Shown: in pieces, positions 17,174 to 25,676 of the stretch | Numbering within the stretch: the first letter of the stretch is position 1 | How the letters are laid out: each line of letters opens with the position of its first letter | NCBI GenBank assembly: GCA_012519845.1 | Contig: JAAYPK010000043.1 | Coordinates: forward strand, 1-48,849 | Direction: 5' to 3' | Length of the DNA stretch: 48,849 nucleotides | Source: Clostridiales bacterium | Lineage (GTDB): Bacteria > Bacillota > Clostridia > Clostridiales > Clostridiaceae | Notes under the pieces: generated by a model | Database searches by the model: none | Told to the model about the DNA's origin: nothing | The model's input: the letters and a program-made list of their open reading frames with translations, nothing else | Position numbers and translations under genes: made by a program

Positions 17174-17335
17174 CTATATTATATCACAAATTATTAACAT
17201 TTCCATAATTTTTAGTAACGTTTTCATCTTTTTTGAGAATTTCTTAGATCTTTTCGGTGGACACAAGCTCCCTAAAAATGTTTCTAGAGATCTGTGATTT
17301 CTATTCTCATCTCTTAGTTGTTCTCTACTCCCCAT
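17174..17335 (-). CDS. Possible 53-residue small ORF or structured leader
   Basis: An ATG at 17335 follows AAGGAG by seven to eight bases, and the frame runs 53 codons to TAG at 17174-17176. The start reads MGSREQLRDENRNHRSLETF, then GSLCPPKRSKKFSKK and a hydrophobic end. The same stretch can fold: AGAGAT pairs with ATCTCT, and GAGAAT with ATTCTC, the two overlapping. Its last codons run into the -10 of the amylase promoter. It may be a real small gene, a regulatory RNA, or neither. No family is recognised. Confidence 0.3.
   Translation of the reverse strand: MGSREQLRDENRNHRSLETFLGSLCPPKRSKKFSKKMKTLLKIMEMLIICDII
17178..17226 (-). promoter_or_regulatory. Promoter and weak cre-like site of the 1181-residue GH13 gene
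   Basis: TATAAT preceded by TGA forms an extended -10 (17178-17186), about 90 bases upstream of the start codon. At 17213-17226 the sequence TAGTAACGTTTTCA fits 12 of 14 positions of the CcpA cre consensus TGWNANCGNTNWCA. The site is upstream of the promoter core, so its effect cannot be predicted. Confidence 0.45.
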
Positions 17336-17363
17336 TCTTCTACTCCTTAACAATAAATTATTA

Positions 17364-17415
17364 AATAAAATTAGGAGCTGCCCTTACAGATTTTCACCCG
17401 TAAGCACAGCTCCTT
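17364..17415 (-). terminator. Terminator of the 1483-residue GH13 gene
   Basis: AGGAGCTG (17373-17380) pairs with CAGCTCCT (17407-17414), with an inner GTAA/TTAC pairing. On the minus strand AATTTTATTT follows. It lies just past the stop codon at 17428. Confidence 0.8.
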
Positions 17416-17427
17416 AGTAACAATTAA

Positions 17428-20400
17428 TTATTTAACTTTCTTTCTTCTATATTTACTTTCCATTATAATTATCACAGTAGATACTGACATTAATCCTAAT
17501 ATTAAAATAAATTTATTAACAGTATCACCTGTTTTTTCTGGTTTTGAAGCTATTGGATTTCCTTCACTATCAATTTGAATTTCTTCATTAACTATTATGA
17601 AATCACTAAAATGATTTACATAACAAGTAAATAATCCACTTTCTACTTCTCCATTAGCCCCTAGAACTGCAGTTACTTCACCTTTTGACATTAATTCAAC
17701 CTTATTATCATCTGTTACATAATATAAGTATAATGTCTTTCCAATATATTCTTTATCAACTGGCACTTGTATTTCTATTTCTGTTCCAAGGATTCCATCA
17801 GGTAAATTAGTACTAAAAGAAATTTGTCCTACAATAATATTACCAAACTTATCTAAAATTTCTTTGTTCTCGATTTCCTCTTTCATAATAATTTGAACAT
17901 CATTTTGTCCTGACTCAATTAATTTATTAAGTAATCCTTCAGGATCTTTGATAATTAACTTTGTATTTCCTCTAATTAATATTGGGATAATACCTTTATC
18001 TTTATTGTCTACTAAAGCTTGTAAAACATTTCTGCTTATACCTTCATTAATTGTTGAAATTACTACTGTACTACCATTTGTAGCAGAATTAATTTCTGAA
18101 ATTATGTCTATATCATCTTTTGGTGCTATTCTATCAGATACTATATATTCCTCACTGTAAGCATCAACTAATCCATCTTTGTTATATGAAACATCTTTAA
18201 CATTATCAACTAATATAATACCTCTATATGCAGGTATTTTAGCTGTTACTTCTCCATTTTCAACAACATAAGTTTCTGAAACATCTAATATATTAGTTAA
18301 TTTTGTTCCATCTTCTATACCTGGTGTTGTTAATGTTACTTCTATTTCATTTCCAAGTCTGTTACCAGCTACTAATGCCTTATTACTTGAATCTATTCTT
18401 GTATAAGCTAATACATCATTTTCATATTCTGAATTAACCTTTGATACATTAGTATCACCAGTTCTTAAATTTGAATAACTGCTTCTAATACTTGCTAATT
18501 GTGCATACCAATTAACTAAATCTTCATTTCCTTTGCCCCAAGGAACTGCTCTTCTATTATCTGGATCATCACAACCTGGAAGTCCCATTTCATCTCCATA
18601 GTATATTGTTGGAGAACCTACATATGTCATTTGAAGTAAAGATAATAAATGCATTTTTTCTAACGCTGTAGTTGTTGGATCTTTAGCAAAATCTCTATTT
18701 TCTCCACCTTTTCCATATCCATCAATAGATGATATTGCCCTTTGTGTATCATGAGAATCTACTAAATTCATCATTACTTCTAAAGCTTCTTTTGGATATT
18801 GTTCTCTCATTTTTTCAAGTTCATTCATTGCATCTTTAGCTGAATAAGGAGCTTTTGCATTGTCATCAGTTTTAGTACCTTGAACGTATCCAAGCATACT
18901 TCCTCTAAATCTATAATTCATAACTGAATCATACATATCACCAAGTAAATAACTTGAAGCATCAGTCCATATTTCACCAATTATTGCATTGTCACCTTCT
19001 TCTTTTACTACATTTCTAAAAGCTCTCCAAGTTTCATCTGAAACTTCATTAGCAACATCTAATCTCCATCCGCTTGACCCATTTCTTAACCATTGTCTTG
19101 CAACAGAATTATCACCATCAATTATTTCATCTGCCCAAGAACTAATATTATATTCAGAACCATTTAATGCTTGGATAACAGGCATTGAATCATAGCCTCC
19201 CCAGCCTTCATAGGTATAAGAATATTTACCAGTAACTGAATCAAAAGTATTATTTATAATAAACCAATCTTTGTAATGGAAATCTGTAATACCTTTTGCA
19301 TTATAATATGCCACTGTTTTTGCTTCTGCTTCTTCTCTTGTTAAACCATTGTTGTTCATTTCATCATATACCATTTTATAATATTGATATGCACCAAGTG
19401 GTTTTCCAGCAGCAATATATTTTCCATACTTATCAAAGTAAATTGAATCGTCAGAAATATGATTAAATACTCCATCAAGAATGATATGCATTCCATTTGC
19501 TTTAGCAACCTTTGATAAGTTAACAAAATCATCTAAATTACCAAGTAGTGGATCTACAGTATTATAATTTGTTGTATCATACCTATGACTTGATATTGAT
19601 TGTCCTATTGGATTCATATATAGAATAGTAACTCCTAAAGATTTCAAATATTTAACCTTTGCTTCAATACCTTTTAAGTCACCACCATATAAATCATTTG
19701 ACCATGAATCTTTATCTTTTCCCAAATTAGCATTTGAAGGATAATCATATCCTGGTTTTGACATTAATTGTGGATTCTTAGGTAATGAATACCAATTAGT
19801 AGGGAATTCATATTGTGTATTACCTCTAGCGTATTTTTGTAAATAATCGTTTTCTAAATCACCATTAAAGAATCTATCTGGGTATATTTGATATATAACT
19901 CCATTTTTCAACCAATCAGGTGTTTTAAAATCTGAAGTACAAACATTAAATTCATAATTTGAAGGTTCTCCAAGTTCTCCTGCTTTACCTGTACCGAAGA
20001 AACCATCATCATCTCCATAAGCCTTAATGTCATTTCCATTTGATATTGCAAAATAATAAGAATATGTTCCTATTTTGCTTGGAGTAAAACTTCCACTCCA
20101 TTTTTCATTTTCATCATCAAAGCTTCCATTCTTTTCAAGATCTACAACCTTTGTTCCTATTGGCCCTGTAACTACAAGCTTTACACTTGAAGCTTCATCA
20201 TTTTTAATTTTTATTGAAAAATCAATTTTACTAGAAATAGGTGTTGCTCCATAAGGCTCTTTAAAATCAGTATCTCTTGAATCATAGTATATTGAATTTA
20301 TATCTACCTTATGATCTGAAGAATCATTAAAACATATTTCAGTTATAGGATCATAAGTAAATGTAACATCCTTATCACTTTCTAAAGTGAATTCATCAAT

Positions 20401-21879
20401 GTTTACTGTTTTATTTGAAGTTCCATCATTAATTGATAATGATAAATTGCTATATGTGCCAGCAGTTAAACTTACTTTGCATTTATAAACACCATTTAAT
20501 CTCTTGTCTGTTAGTTTTCCTATAGATACACCATTATTTAATAGGTCAATAGTTAATGTTTTATAGGACAAACTATTTACTACATTATGAGAATCATCAT
20601 TATACCAAAATGTTATATCTGTATCACTTGGTACATTTAATGAAATGTTACTTCCACCAGCTGCACCTTTATCCCCATAATTTTCTGACCAAGAATTATT
20701 AAGTGCAACTTTGTATTCATATCTTCCTGCTTTAAAATTAGAAATAGTTTTCTTATATAGCCCATTTCCTATATAATCCATCTTTAATGCTGGATCACTT
20801 ACATTCCATGTTCCACTACCTCCAGTAAAGCCTAATGAAAGTGTTCCTGGTAATGTTACAGTTCTTCCAGTATAAGCTGGATAATTCACTACAGAATTTT
20901 TTCCACCAAATCCATCATCTACTTCTTCATTATTTAATGGGTCTTGTATGCTTGTACCATCAACTATTAATTTATATTTAACAGTTTGTGCATTATCACT
21001 ATCCAATCTTATTTTTGTAGTCCAAATTCCATCAGCACCTTTTGTTAATGAATTTGCTTTTGTATTCCATCCATTCATATCACCTGTAACATATACAGAA
21101 GATGCTGCTTCTTTATACCTAAATGTAATTGTTCCATCATCATTAATTACCCCTGATCCAGATTCTGCATCAGATAATATTTGAACATAACTATTTCCAT
21201 TATTTGTTTTTGAATTAGATAGATCTAAAATCCAATCAGATGCTCCATCAACAACTAATTTATATTCATATCCTTTTACTCCATCTTCATAGCTGATTGT
21301 TTTACTAAATACACCGTATTCATTTTTGTCCATTGAAGTTGCTGTACCACTCCATCCATTCATTTCACCAGCTAAATTAATAGTAGTTGCCTCTGGATTT
21401 TTGTAAGTAAAAGTAATAGTTTTATTTTCTTTATCAACTATTGGTGCTGCTGCTTTAGTAACACCTACTAAATTAACCCAAGAATTAGAGCCTCCATATC
21501 CATCGTCTTTTCCATTAGGATTTTTAGGATCTACTATCCAGCTACCATCAACAATAAATTTATAGGTGAATTCCGAATCATTTTCAGCTACGTCAATGGT
21601 TTTTGTCCAAACACCATTAGCATTTTTAGTCATTGCCTGCTTGGTTGCTCCCCAATCACCACCATACATTGATCCTGCTAAATAAACATCTGTAGCCTCT
21701 CCCTTATAGCTAAATGTAATAGTATTGTCAGTTCCAATAATAGGTGCTGCAGATTCTAATAATGTATCACCTACATCTGCTGATTTTACAAACCTTGCAG
21801 GTAATGTACTTAGCACTGTTGTTAGTATAAATACCAGTAATGCTGCCCATGCTATTTTTTTATTCCTCTTTTTAAACAT
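17428..21879 (-). CDS. Cell-wall-anchored multi-module GH13 amylopullulanase/neopullulanase-type enzyme
   Basis: The protein has 1483 residues. A signal peptide (about 1-35) is followed by several starch-binding/E-set modules (about 40-560) with repeated AxSVYVTGDMNGW-like and YKLIVDG strands. A neopullulanase-type N-domain (about 560-640) precedes the GH13 barrel (about 650-1130). Catalytic residues are present: D941 (GWRLDVANE), E969 (IIGEIWTDA) and D1044 (VDSHDTQRA). The region VFNHISDDS is also typical. The C-terminus has a beta-rich module and PEKTGD, then a helix and RRKKVK, a variant sortase signal. It should cleave alpha-1,4 and possibly alpha-1,6 bonds of starch or pullulan outside the cell. 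The best cre site in the window overlaps its transcription start. Confidence 0.92.
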   Translation of the reverse strand: MFKKRNKKIAWAALLVFILTTVLSTLPARFVKSADVGDTLLESAAPIIGTDNTITFSYKGEATDVYLAGSMYGGDWGATKQAMTKNANGVWTKTIDVAENDSEFTYKFIVDGSWIVDPKNPNGKDDGYGGSNSWVNLVGVTKAAAPIVDKENKTITFTYKNPEATTINLAGEMNGWSGTATSMDKNEYGVFSKTISYEDGVKGYEYKLVVDGASDWILDLSNSKTNNGNSYVQILSDAESGSGVINDDGTITFRYKEAASSVYVTGDMNGWNTKANSLTKGADGIWTTKIRLDSDNAQTVKYKLIVDGTSIQDPLNNEEVDDGFGGKNSVVNYPAYTGRTVTLPGTLSLGFTGGSGTWNVSDPALKMDYIGNGLYKKTISNFKAGRYEYKVALNNSWSENYGDKGAAGGSNISLNVPSDTDITFWYNDDSHNVVNSLSYKTLTIDLLNNGVSIGKLTDKRLNGVYKCKVSLTAGTYSNLSLSINDGTSNKTVNIDEFTLESDKDVTFTYDPITEICFNDSSDHKVDINSIYYDSRDTDFKEPYGATPISSKIDFSIKIKNDEASSVKLVVTGPIGTKVVDLEKNGSFDDENEKWSGSFTPSKIGTYSYYFAISNGNDIKAYGDDDGFFGTGKAGELGEPSNYEFNVCTSDFKTPDWLKNGVIYQIYPDRFFNGDLENDYLQKYARGNTQYEFPTNWYSLPKNPQLMSKPGYDYPSNANLGKDKDSWSNDLYGGDLKGIEAKVKYLKSLGVTILYMNPIGQSISSHRYDTTNYNTVDPLLGNLDDFVNLSKVAKANGMHIILDGVFNHISDDSIYFDKYGKYIAAGKPLGAYQYYKMVYDEMNNNGLTREEAEAKTVAYYNAKGITDFHYKDWFIINNTFDSVTGKYSYTYEGWGGYDSMPVIQALNGSEYNISSWADEIIDGDNSVARQWLRNGSSGWRLDVANEVSDETWRAFRNVVKEEGDNAIIGEIWTDASSYLLGDMYDSVMNYRFRGSMLGYVQGTKTDDNAKAPYSAKDAMNELEKMREQYPKEALEVMMNLVDSHDTQRAISSIDGYGKGGENRDFAKDPTTTALEKMHLLSLLQMTYVGSPTIYYGDEMGLPGCDDPDNRRAVPWGKGNEDLVNWYAQLASIRSSYSNLRTGDTNVSKVNSEYENDVLAYTRIDSSNKALVAGNRLGNEIEVTLTTPGIEDGTKLTNILDVSETYVVENGEVTAKIPAYRGIILVDNVKDVSYNKDGLVDAYSEEYIVSDRIAPKDDIDIISEINSATNGSTVVISTINEGISRNVLQALVDNKDKGIIPILIRGNTKLIIKDPEGLLNKLIESGQNDVQIIMKEEIENKEILDKFGNIIVGQISFSTNLPDGILGTEIEIQVPVDKEYIGKTLYLYYVTDDNKVELMSKGEVTAVLGANGEVESGLFTCYVNHFSDFIIVNEEIQIDSEGNPIASKPEKTGDTVNKFILILGLMSVSTVIIIMESKYRRKKVK

Positions 21880-21899
21880 CTAAATATCCCTCCATTTTT

Positions 21900-21913
21900 T
21901 GAAATCGTTCCCA
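21900..21913 (-). promoter_or_regulatory. Candidate cre (CcpA) site over the transcription start
   Basis: Plus-strand TGAAATCGTTCCCA matches 13 of 14 positions of TGWNANCGNTNWCA. It sits right at the predicted start point of the 1483-residue GH13 gene, a repressive position. A weaker site, TGGAATTGTTTTCA (12 of 14), lies at 21956-21969 upstream of the -35. CcpA repression by good sugars is the natural inference for a starch enzyme. Confidence 0.6.
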
Positions 21914-21919
21914 GCTATA

Positions 21920-21947
21920 ATTTTAGCATACTTTTACAATGTTTAAA
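21920..21947 (-). promoter_or_regulatory. Promoter of the 1483-residue GH13 gene
   Basis: On the minus strand TTTAAA (21942-21947) and TAAAAT (21920-21925) are 16 bases apart, and the -10 is preceded by TGC (extended -10). Transcription should start near 21912, about 33 bases before the ATG. GGAGGG precedes the ATG. Confidence 0.55.
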
Positions 21948-22010
21948 GATAATTTTGGAATTGTTTTCATTTAATTCATAATTACCTTGAATATTGCAAT
22001 AATTTAATAG

Positions 22011-22049
22011 GGCTATGCTATTATGAATTTCATCCATAAAAGCATAGCC
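22011..22049. terminator. Hairpin after the HD-GH13 gene, possibly bidirectional
   Basis: GGCTATGCT (22011-22019) pairs with AGCATAGCC (22041-22049), extended by TTATG/CATAA. The plus side is followed by TTCCTTTTTATTT and the minus side by CTATTAAATTATT. It should end the minus-strand HD-GH13 transcript, though its T-run is weak on that side. Confidence 0.65.
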
Positions 22050-22060
22050 TTCCTTTTTAT

Positions 22061-23962
22061 TTACATTATTATTCTTGCACCATGTGGAGGTATTATAGTA
22101 TATAAGTCATTATTGTTTACAGTAATAATCTCATTATTTAAAATATCTTTTACTTGATTTTGTCCATCTACTTTCAAATTTACACCATATTCTGTATCTG
22201 ATAAATTTAACAATACATAAACTGTTTCATTATCATAAGTTCTTTTATATATTAATTGCTCATTTCTAACTAAAACTTGCTCATAACTTCCTTTTCTAAG
22301 GGGAGCTAATTTCATATATATATTTCCTAGTTTACTTATATGATTTGATAAGTCATTTTCTATAATGTCACTTAAATTTATTTCAGGTCTTAATTCTTCA
22401 TCAGAACCATTTACTTTTACCCCTTCAATTCCCCATTCACTTCCATAATATATTGAAGGTATTCCTGGCATAGTATAAATCATAGTATACTCATTAAAAA
22501 GATTTTCTTTATTATTCAAAGTACTAGCAACTCTGTTAACATCATGATTATCAGCAAAATTATATAGTAATAGATCTTTATAAATTCCACCATTTCCAAA
22601 TTGCCTATTTAATGAATATGCTATTTCAAAATAGTTTTTATCATTGTGTGAAGAATATATTCCTTTATAACATTCATAATTTGTAACAGAATCTAAATAT
22701 CCATTTTTTGCCCATCTTGTATAATCTCCATGAATTATTTCACCCATTAGCCAAAAATTTTCTTTCTTACTTTTAGTAAATTTATTTAATTCATGAAAGA
22801 AATCTAAGTCTACACAATCTGCCGCATCTAGTCTTAAGCCATCAATATTAAATTCATCCATCCACATATTAACTGCTCCAAGTAAATGTGAAACAACTTC
22901 CGGATTTTTTAAGTTTAGCTTAACTAAATTATAATGGCCTTCCCAAGCATCATAAGTAAATGGATCCCCCATAGGACTTCCACCATTAAAATTAAGATTA
23001 TTAAACCATCCGCAATATTTTGAATTTTGCTTGTTTTCAATTACATCTCTAAAAGCCCAAAAGTTTCTTCCTACATGATTAAATACTCCATCAAGTACAA
23101 CTCTAATGCCATTTTCATGAAGAATTTTTGAAACTTCTTTAAAGTCTTCATTACTGCCTAATCTTCTGTCTATTACATAATAATCATCAGTATCGTATCC
23201 ATGCTCTGTAGATTCGAAAATTGGGCCAAAGTATATTGCATTAATATTTAAAGATTTTAAATAAGGTATCCAATCAATAACCTTTTTTATTCTTGAAGTT
23301 ACTCCCTCACTTTTATCATTAAATTTTGGTGCTCCACAGAAACCAAGTGGATATATTTGATAGAATATTGCATCACTTACATCCCATTTTTCTAAAGGAC
23401 TAATTTCTTTATAACATTTTGATTCATCTAACCTTACTTCTTCTTTTTTAGGTTCTAAAACTTTCTCTTCTGTAGGAAAATAAAAATTAGTTAAAAATTT
23501 AATTCCAGATTTCGTTTTAAAGCATTTTTCTTTAGCCTTTAATATTGCATCCTTATCTAAATTGTCTTCATATATATTAACTAAAAAATCAGCCTCAATT
23601 AGAATTTGATAGTCTATTCCTTGAACATTATTATAAGTGTGATGGTGACCTATCAAATAGCAAACTCTTTCAATTATATCATTCCTAATTCCAATCTTAG
23701 ATAACATTTCTCTTGCTACTGCTGGTCCCTCAATTTCTTGATATTTACCAGCGCTAGAATTATATTTTTCTTCACTTTTTTTAATTCCAATATCGTGAGT
23801 AACAGCAGCAATTTCTAATATATATTGTGTTTCTTCATCTATTCCTTCCAATTCACCAATTGTTTTAGAAATGGCATAAACTTTCATAAAATGATTAATC
23901 CTTTTTACGTCACCTTTATAATAATTAATCATTTCATTAATTATTGTTGATATATCTCTCAT
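22061..23962 (-). CDS. Fusion of an HD phosphohydrolase domain and a GH13 alpha-glucosidase/amylase domain
   Basis: The protein has 633 residues and no signal peptide, so it acts in the cytoplasm. Residues about 1-165 form an HD domain with the full metal set: H24 (INHFMKVY), H56-D57 (VTHDIGI) and D125 (IEADFLVN). A GHHHTYN motif also fits this class. Residues about 195-560 form a GH13 barrel with D379 (GLRLDAADC), E408 (LMGEIIHGD) and D474 (FADNHDVNRV), all intact. The final 70 residues are the beta-sandwich C-domain. It probably degrades imported maltodextrin. The HD substrate, perhaps a nucleotide or phosphosugar, is unknown. GAAGGAG precedes the ATG. Confidence 0.9.
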   Translation of the reverse strand: MRDISTIINEMINYYKGDVKRINHFMKVYAISKTIGELEGIDEETQYILEIAAVTHDIGIKKSEEKYNSSAGKYQEIEGPAVAREMLSKIGIRNDIIERVCYLIGHHHTYNNVQGIDYQILIEADFLVNIYEDNLDKDAILKAKEKCFKTKSGIKFLTNFYFPTEEKVLEPKKEEVRLDESKCYKEISPLEKWDVSDAIFYQIYPLGFCGAPKFNDKSEGVTSRIKKVIDWIPYLKSLNINAIYFGPIFESTEHGYDTDDYYVIDRRLGSNEDFKEVSKILHENGIRVVLDGVFNHVGRNFWAFRDVIENKQNSKYCGWFNNLNFNGGSPMGDPFTYDAWEGHYNLVKLNLKNPEVVSHLLGAVNMWMDEFNIDGLRLDAADCVDLDFFHELNKFTKSKKENFWLMGEIIHGDYTRWAKNGYLDSVTNYECYKGIYSSHNDKNYFEIAYSLNRQFGNGGIYKDLLLYNFADNHDVNRVASTLNNKENLFNEYTMIYTMPGIPSIYYGSEWGIEGVKVNGSDEELRPEINLSDIIENDLSNHISKLGNIYMKLAPLRKGSYEQVLVRNEQLIYKRTYDNETVYVLLNLSDTEYGVNLKVDGQNQVKDILNNEIITVNNNDLYTIIPPHGARIIM

Positions 23963-23982
23963 ATTTTATCTCCTTCTCGTAC

Positions 23983-24018
23983 TTTATCCTATATTTATTG
24001 TATAACAAATAGGATAAA
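23983..24018 (-). promoter_or_regulatory. Inverted-repeat operator flanking the -10 of the HD-GH13 gene
   Basis: Perfect 10-bp arms TTTATCCTAT (23983-23992) and ATAGGATAAA (24009-24018) are 16 bases apart. On the minus strand the intervening bases carry an extended -10 (TGT-TATACA), with TTGGAA 16 bases upstream. One arm lies between -35 and -10 and the other just after the start point. This is the geometry of a repressor operator; the regulator is not identified. Confidence 0.6.
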
Positions 24019-24127
24019 AGTTCCAATCAAAAAAGAACAAAATACTAAGCCATTTTCAAAACTAGGTTGCTTTTACTATTACTGCTACTTCACTTGTTTA
24101 AATGCAGAAGTTCTAAAAGCTTTATCT

Positions 24128-25549
24128 CTAGAATAACCAAGCAGATTTCAGTAATAGGATTCCTGAGATAATTTCTTCTTCAGATAAACTGCTAAATCCT
24201 AATATCACCATATTATTAGAGTATTTTTGTGGGTTGCTCCAGTAATTTGATACAGGATATATTTTAACATTTACTCCTTTAGCTGCTTCTATTAATTCTT
24301 TTTCTGTCATTCCATTATCTACTTCAAGCAAAATATGAAGTCCAGCATTTTCTCCATATATTTTTACTTTAGATCCCATTTGCTCCTTTATAGTACTAAT
24401 CAATGTGTCATGTTTCCTTTTATTTATTAGACAGATTTTGTTAAGAAACCTGTTCCAGTGACCTTCCTTAATAAAGTTACACATGACTCTTTGCTCAAGC
24501 CATGGTACAGAACAATTGTATTTTGAAAAATTAGTTTGGTACTTTTGTCGCAATTCCTCTGGTAAAACAAGAAATCCCATTCTTATACCAGGAGCAAGTG
24601 ATTTTGAAAAACTATTTATATAAATTACACGACCTTTTCTATCAAGAGAATGAATAGATGGTATTGGCCTGCTATTATAACGTAATTCACTATCATAATC
24701 ATCTTCAATTATATATGCATTATTTTTTTCTGCCCATTCTAAAAGCTTAAGCCTTTTATTTATTGGCATAACAACACCAGTTGGAAACTGATGTGATGGT
24801 GTAATGTACAGTAATTTTACATGGGAATTCTCTAATTCACTTAGCTTAATACCATCTTTCTCTAATTGAATGGGAACAACCTGGTAGCCATGATTAGTAA
24901 AAACCTCTCTAGCAGTATCGTAACAAGGGTCTTCTACCCCTGCAATAACTGAATCATTTATTAACAGCTGACATACTAAACTTAAAGATGACATAGCACC
25001 AGGGCATAAGATTATTTGCTCCGGATTGCATTCTACACCTCTTGATTCCAATAGATACTTCATAATTTGTAATCTAAGCTCAAAGTCTCCTTTTCTTTCA
25101 TTATATGCTGTTATGCTACCATTTTCATTAGATAGCAATGCCTTATTAAGCAATTTTCGCCATGTACGTAGTGGAAAATATGAAATATCAAGCCTACCAT
25201 ATTGAAAATTATACTTTGCTGTCTTAGACACACCTTGCTCATGGATTTGTTTTTGAAAATCTTTTTCACAAAATTTATATTTATTATTAACTGAATTACA
25301 GTTATTTTTCACTTCTATCTTTTGTACTTCATATCCGCTCCCAACTTTACTTTTAACATAGCCCTCTGAATAAAGTTGCTGGTACGCACTTTCAACAGTA
25401 TTTCTACTAACTAACATTGTTTTTGCAAGTACTCTTATTGATGGAAGCATACTTCCTTCTTCTATTTCCCCAGATATTATTTTATCCCTTAATTGATCAT
25501 ATATTTGCATATATAATGGTTTATCTAAATTTTTATCTAATACAAGCAT
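24128..25549 (-). CDS. MocR/PdxR-type regulator (GntR wHTH fused to class I aminotransferase)
   Basis: The start is at 25549 (MLVLDKN), after GGAGGC; the upstream ATG at 25570 overlaps no ribosome site. The product has 473 residues. A GntR winged helix covers about 1-75 (KPLYMQIYDQLRDKIISGEI, LPSIRVLAKTMLVSRNTVESAY). A fold-type I aminotransferase-like domain covers about 110-470. The PLP lysine is K316 (INSFSKSLAPGIRMGF), and IIEDDYDSELRY is also present. Such proteins use PLP as a sensor. It diverges from the NimA-like flavoprotein gene at 25677 across 127 bases, so that gene is the likely target. No pdxST genes are nearby. Confidence 0.9.
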   Translation of the reverse strand: MLVLDKNLDKPLYMQIYDQLRDKIISGEIEEGSMLPSIRVLAKTMLVSRNTVESAYQQLYSEGYVKSKVGSGYEVQKIEVKNNCNSVNNKYKFCEKDFQKQIHEQGVSKTAKYNFQYGRLDISYFPLRTWRKLLNKALLSNENGSITAYNERKGDFELRLQIMKYLLESRGVECNPEQIILCPGAMSSLSLVCQLLINDSVIAGVEDPCYDTAREVFTNHGYQVVPIQLEKDGIKLSELENSHVKLLYITPSHQFPTGVVMPINKRLKLLEWAEKNNAYIIEDDYDSELRYNSRPIPSIHSLDRKGRVIYINSFSKSLAPGIRMGFLVLPEELRQKYQTNFSKYNCSVPWLEQRVMCNFIKEGHWNRFLNKICLINKRKHDTLISTIKEQMGSKVKIYGENAGLHILLEVDNGMTEKELIEAAKGVNVKIYPVSNYWSNPQKYSNNMVILGFSSLSEEEIISGILLLKSAWLF

Positions 25550-25676
25550 ATTGCCTCCAACTGTACCCATTAATATTTTTATTATTGTCTCTTTTTATAG
25601 GTACAATATTATTATATTCTATATTATATAGTAATAAAAGGCCTTTTAAAAAGATAATTGAAGGGAGAGTTTTAAT
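25550..25676. promoter_or_regulatory. Divergent promoter region, MocR regulator / NimA-like gene
   Basis: The region carries a plus-strand TTGTCT and TATTAT 16 bases apart. It also has inverted GTACC/GGTAC motifs near 25564 and 25602, and a perfect 12-bp palindrome AAAAGGCCTTTT at 25636-25647 just before the GGGAGAG ribosome site. Any of these could be the regulator's binding site. Confidence 0.4.

Larger units (their letters stand above)
17083..17427. other. 345-base intergenic region between the two surface amylase genes
   Basis: It holds the terminator of the upstream gene (17364-17415), a structured stretch with an optional 53-codon frame (17174-17335) and the promoter of the 1181-residue enzyme. 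That promoter has an extended -10, TGA-TATAAT, read on the minus strand at 17178-17183. The T-rich first 60 bases next to the start codon carry only the GAGGTGG ribosome site. Confidence 0.65.
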
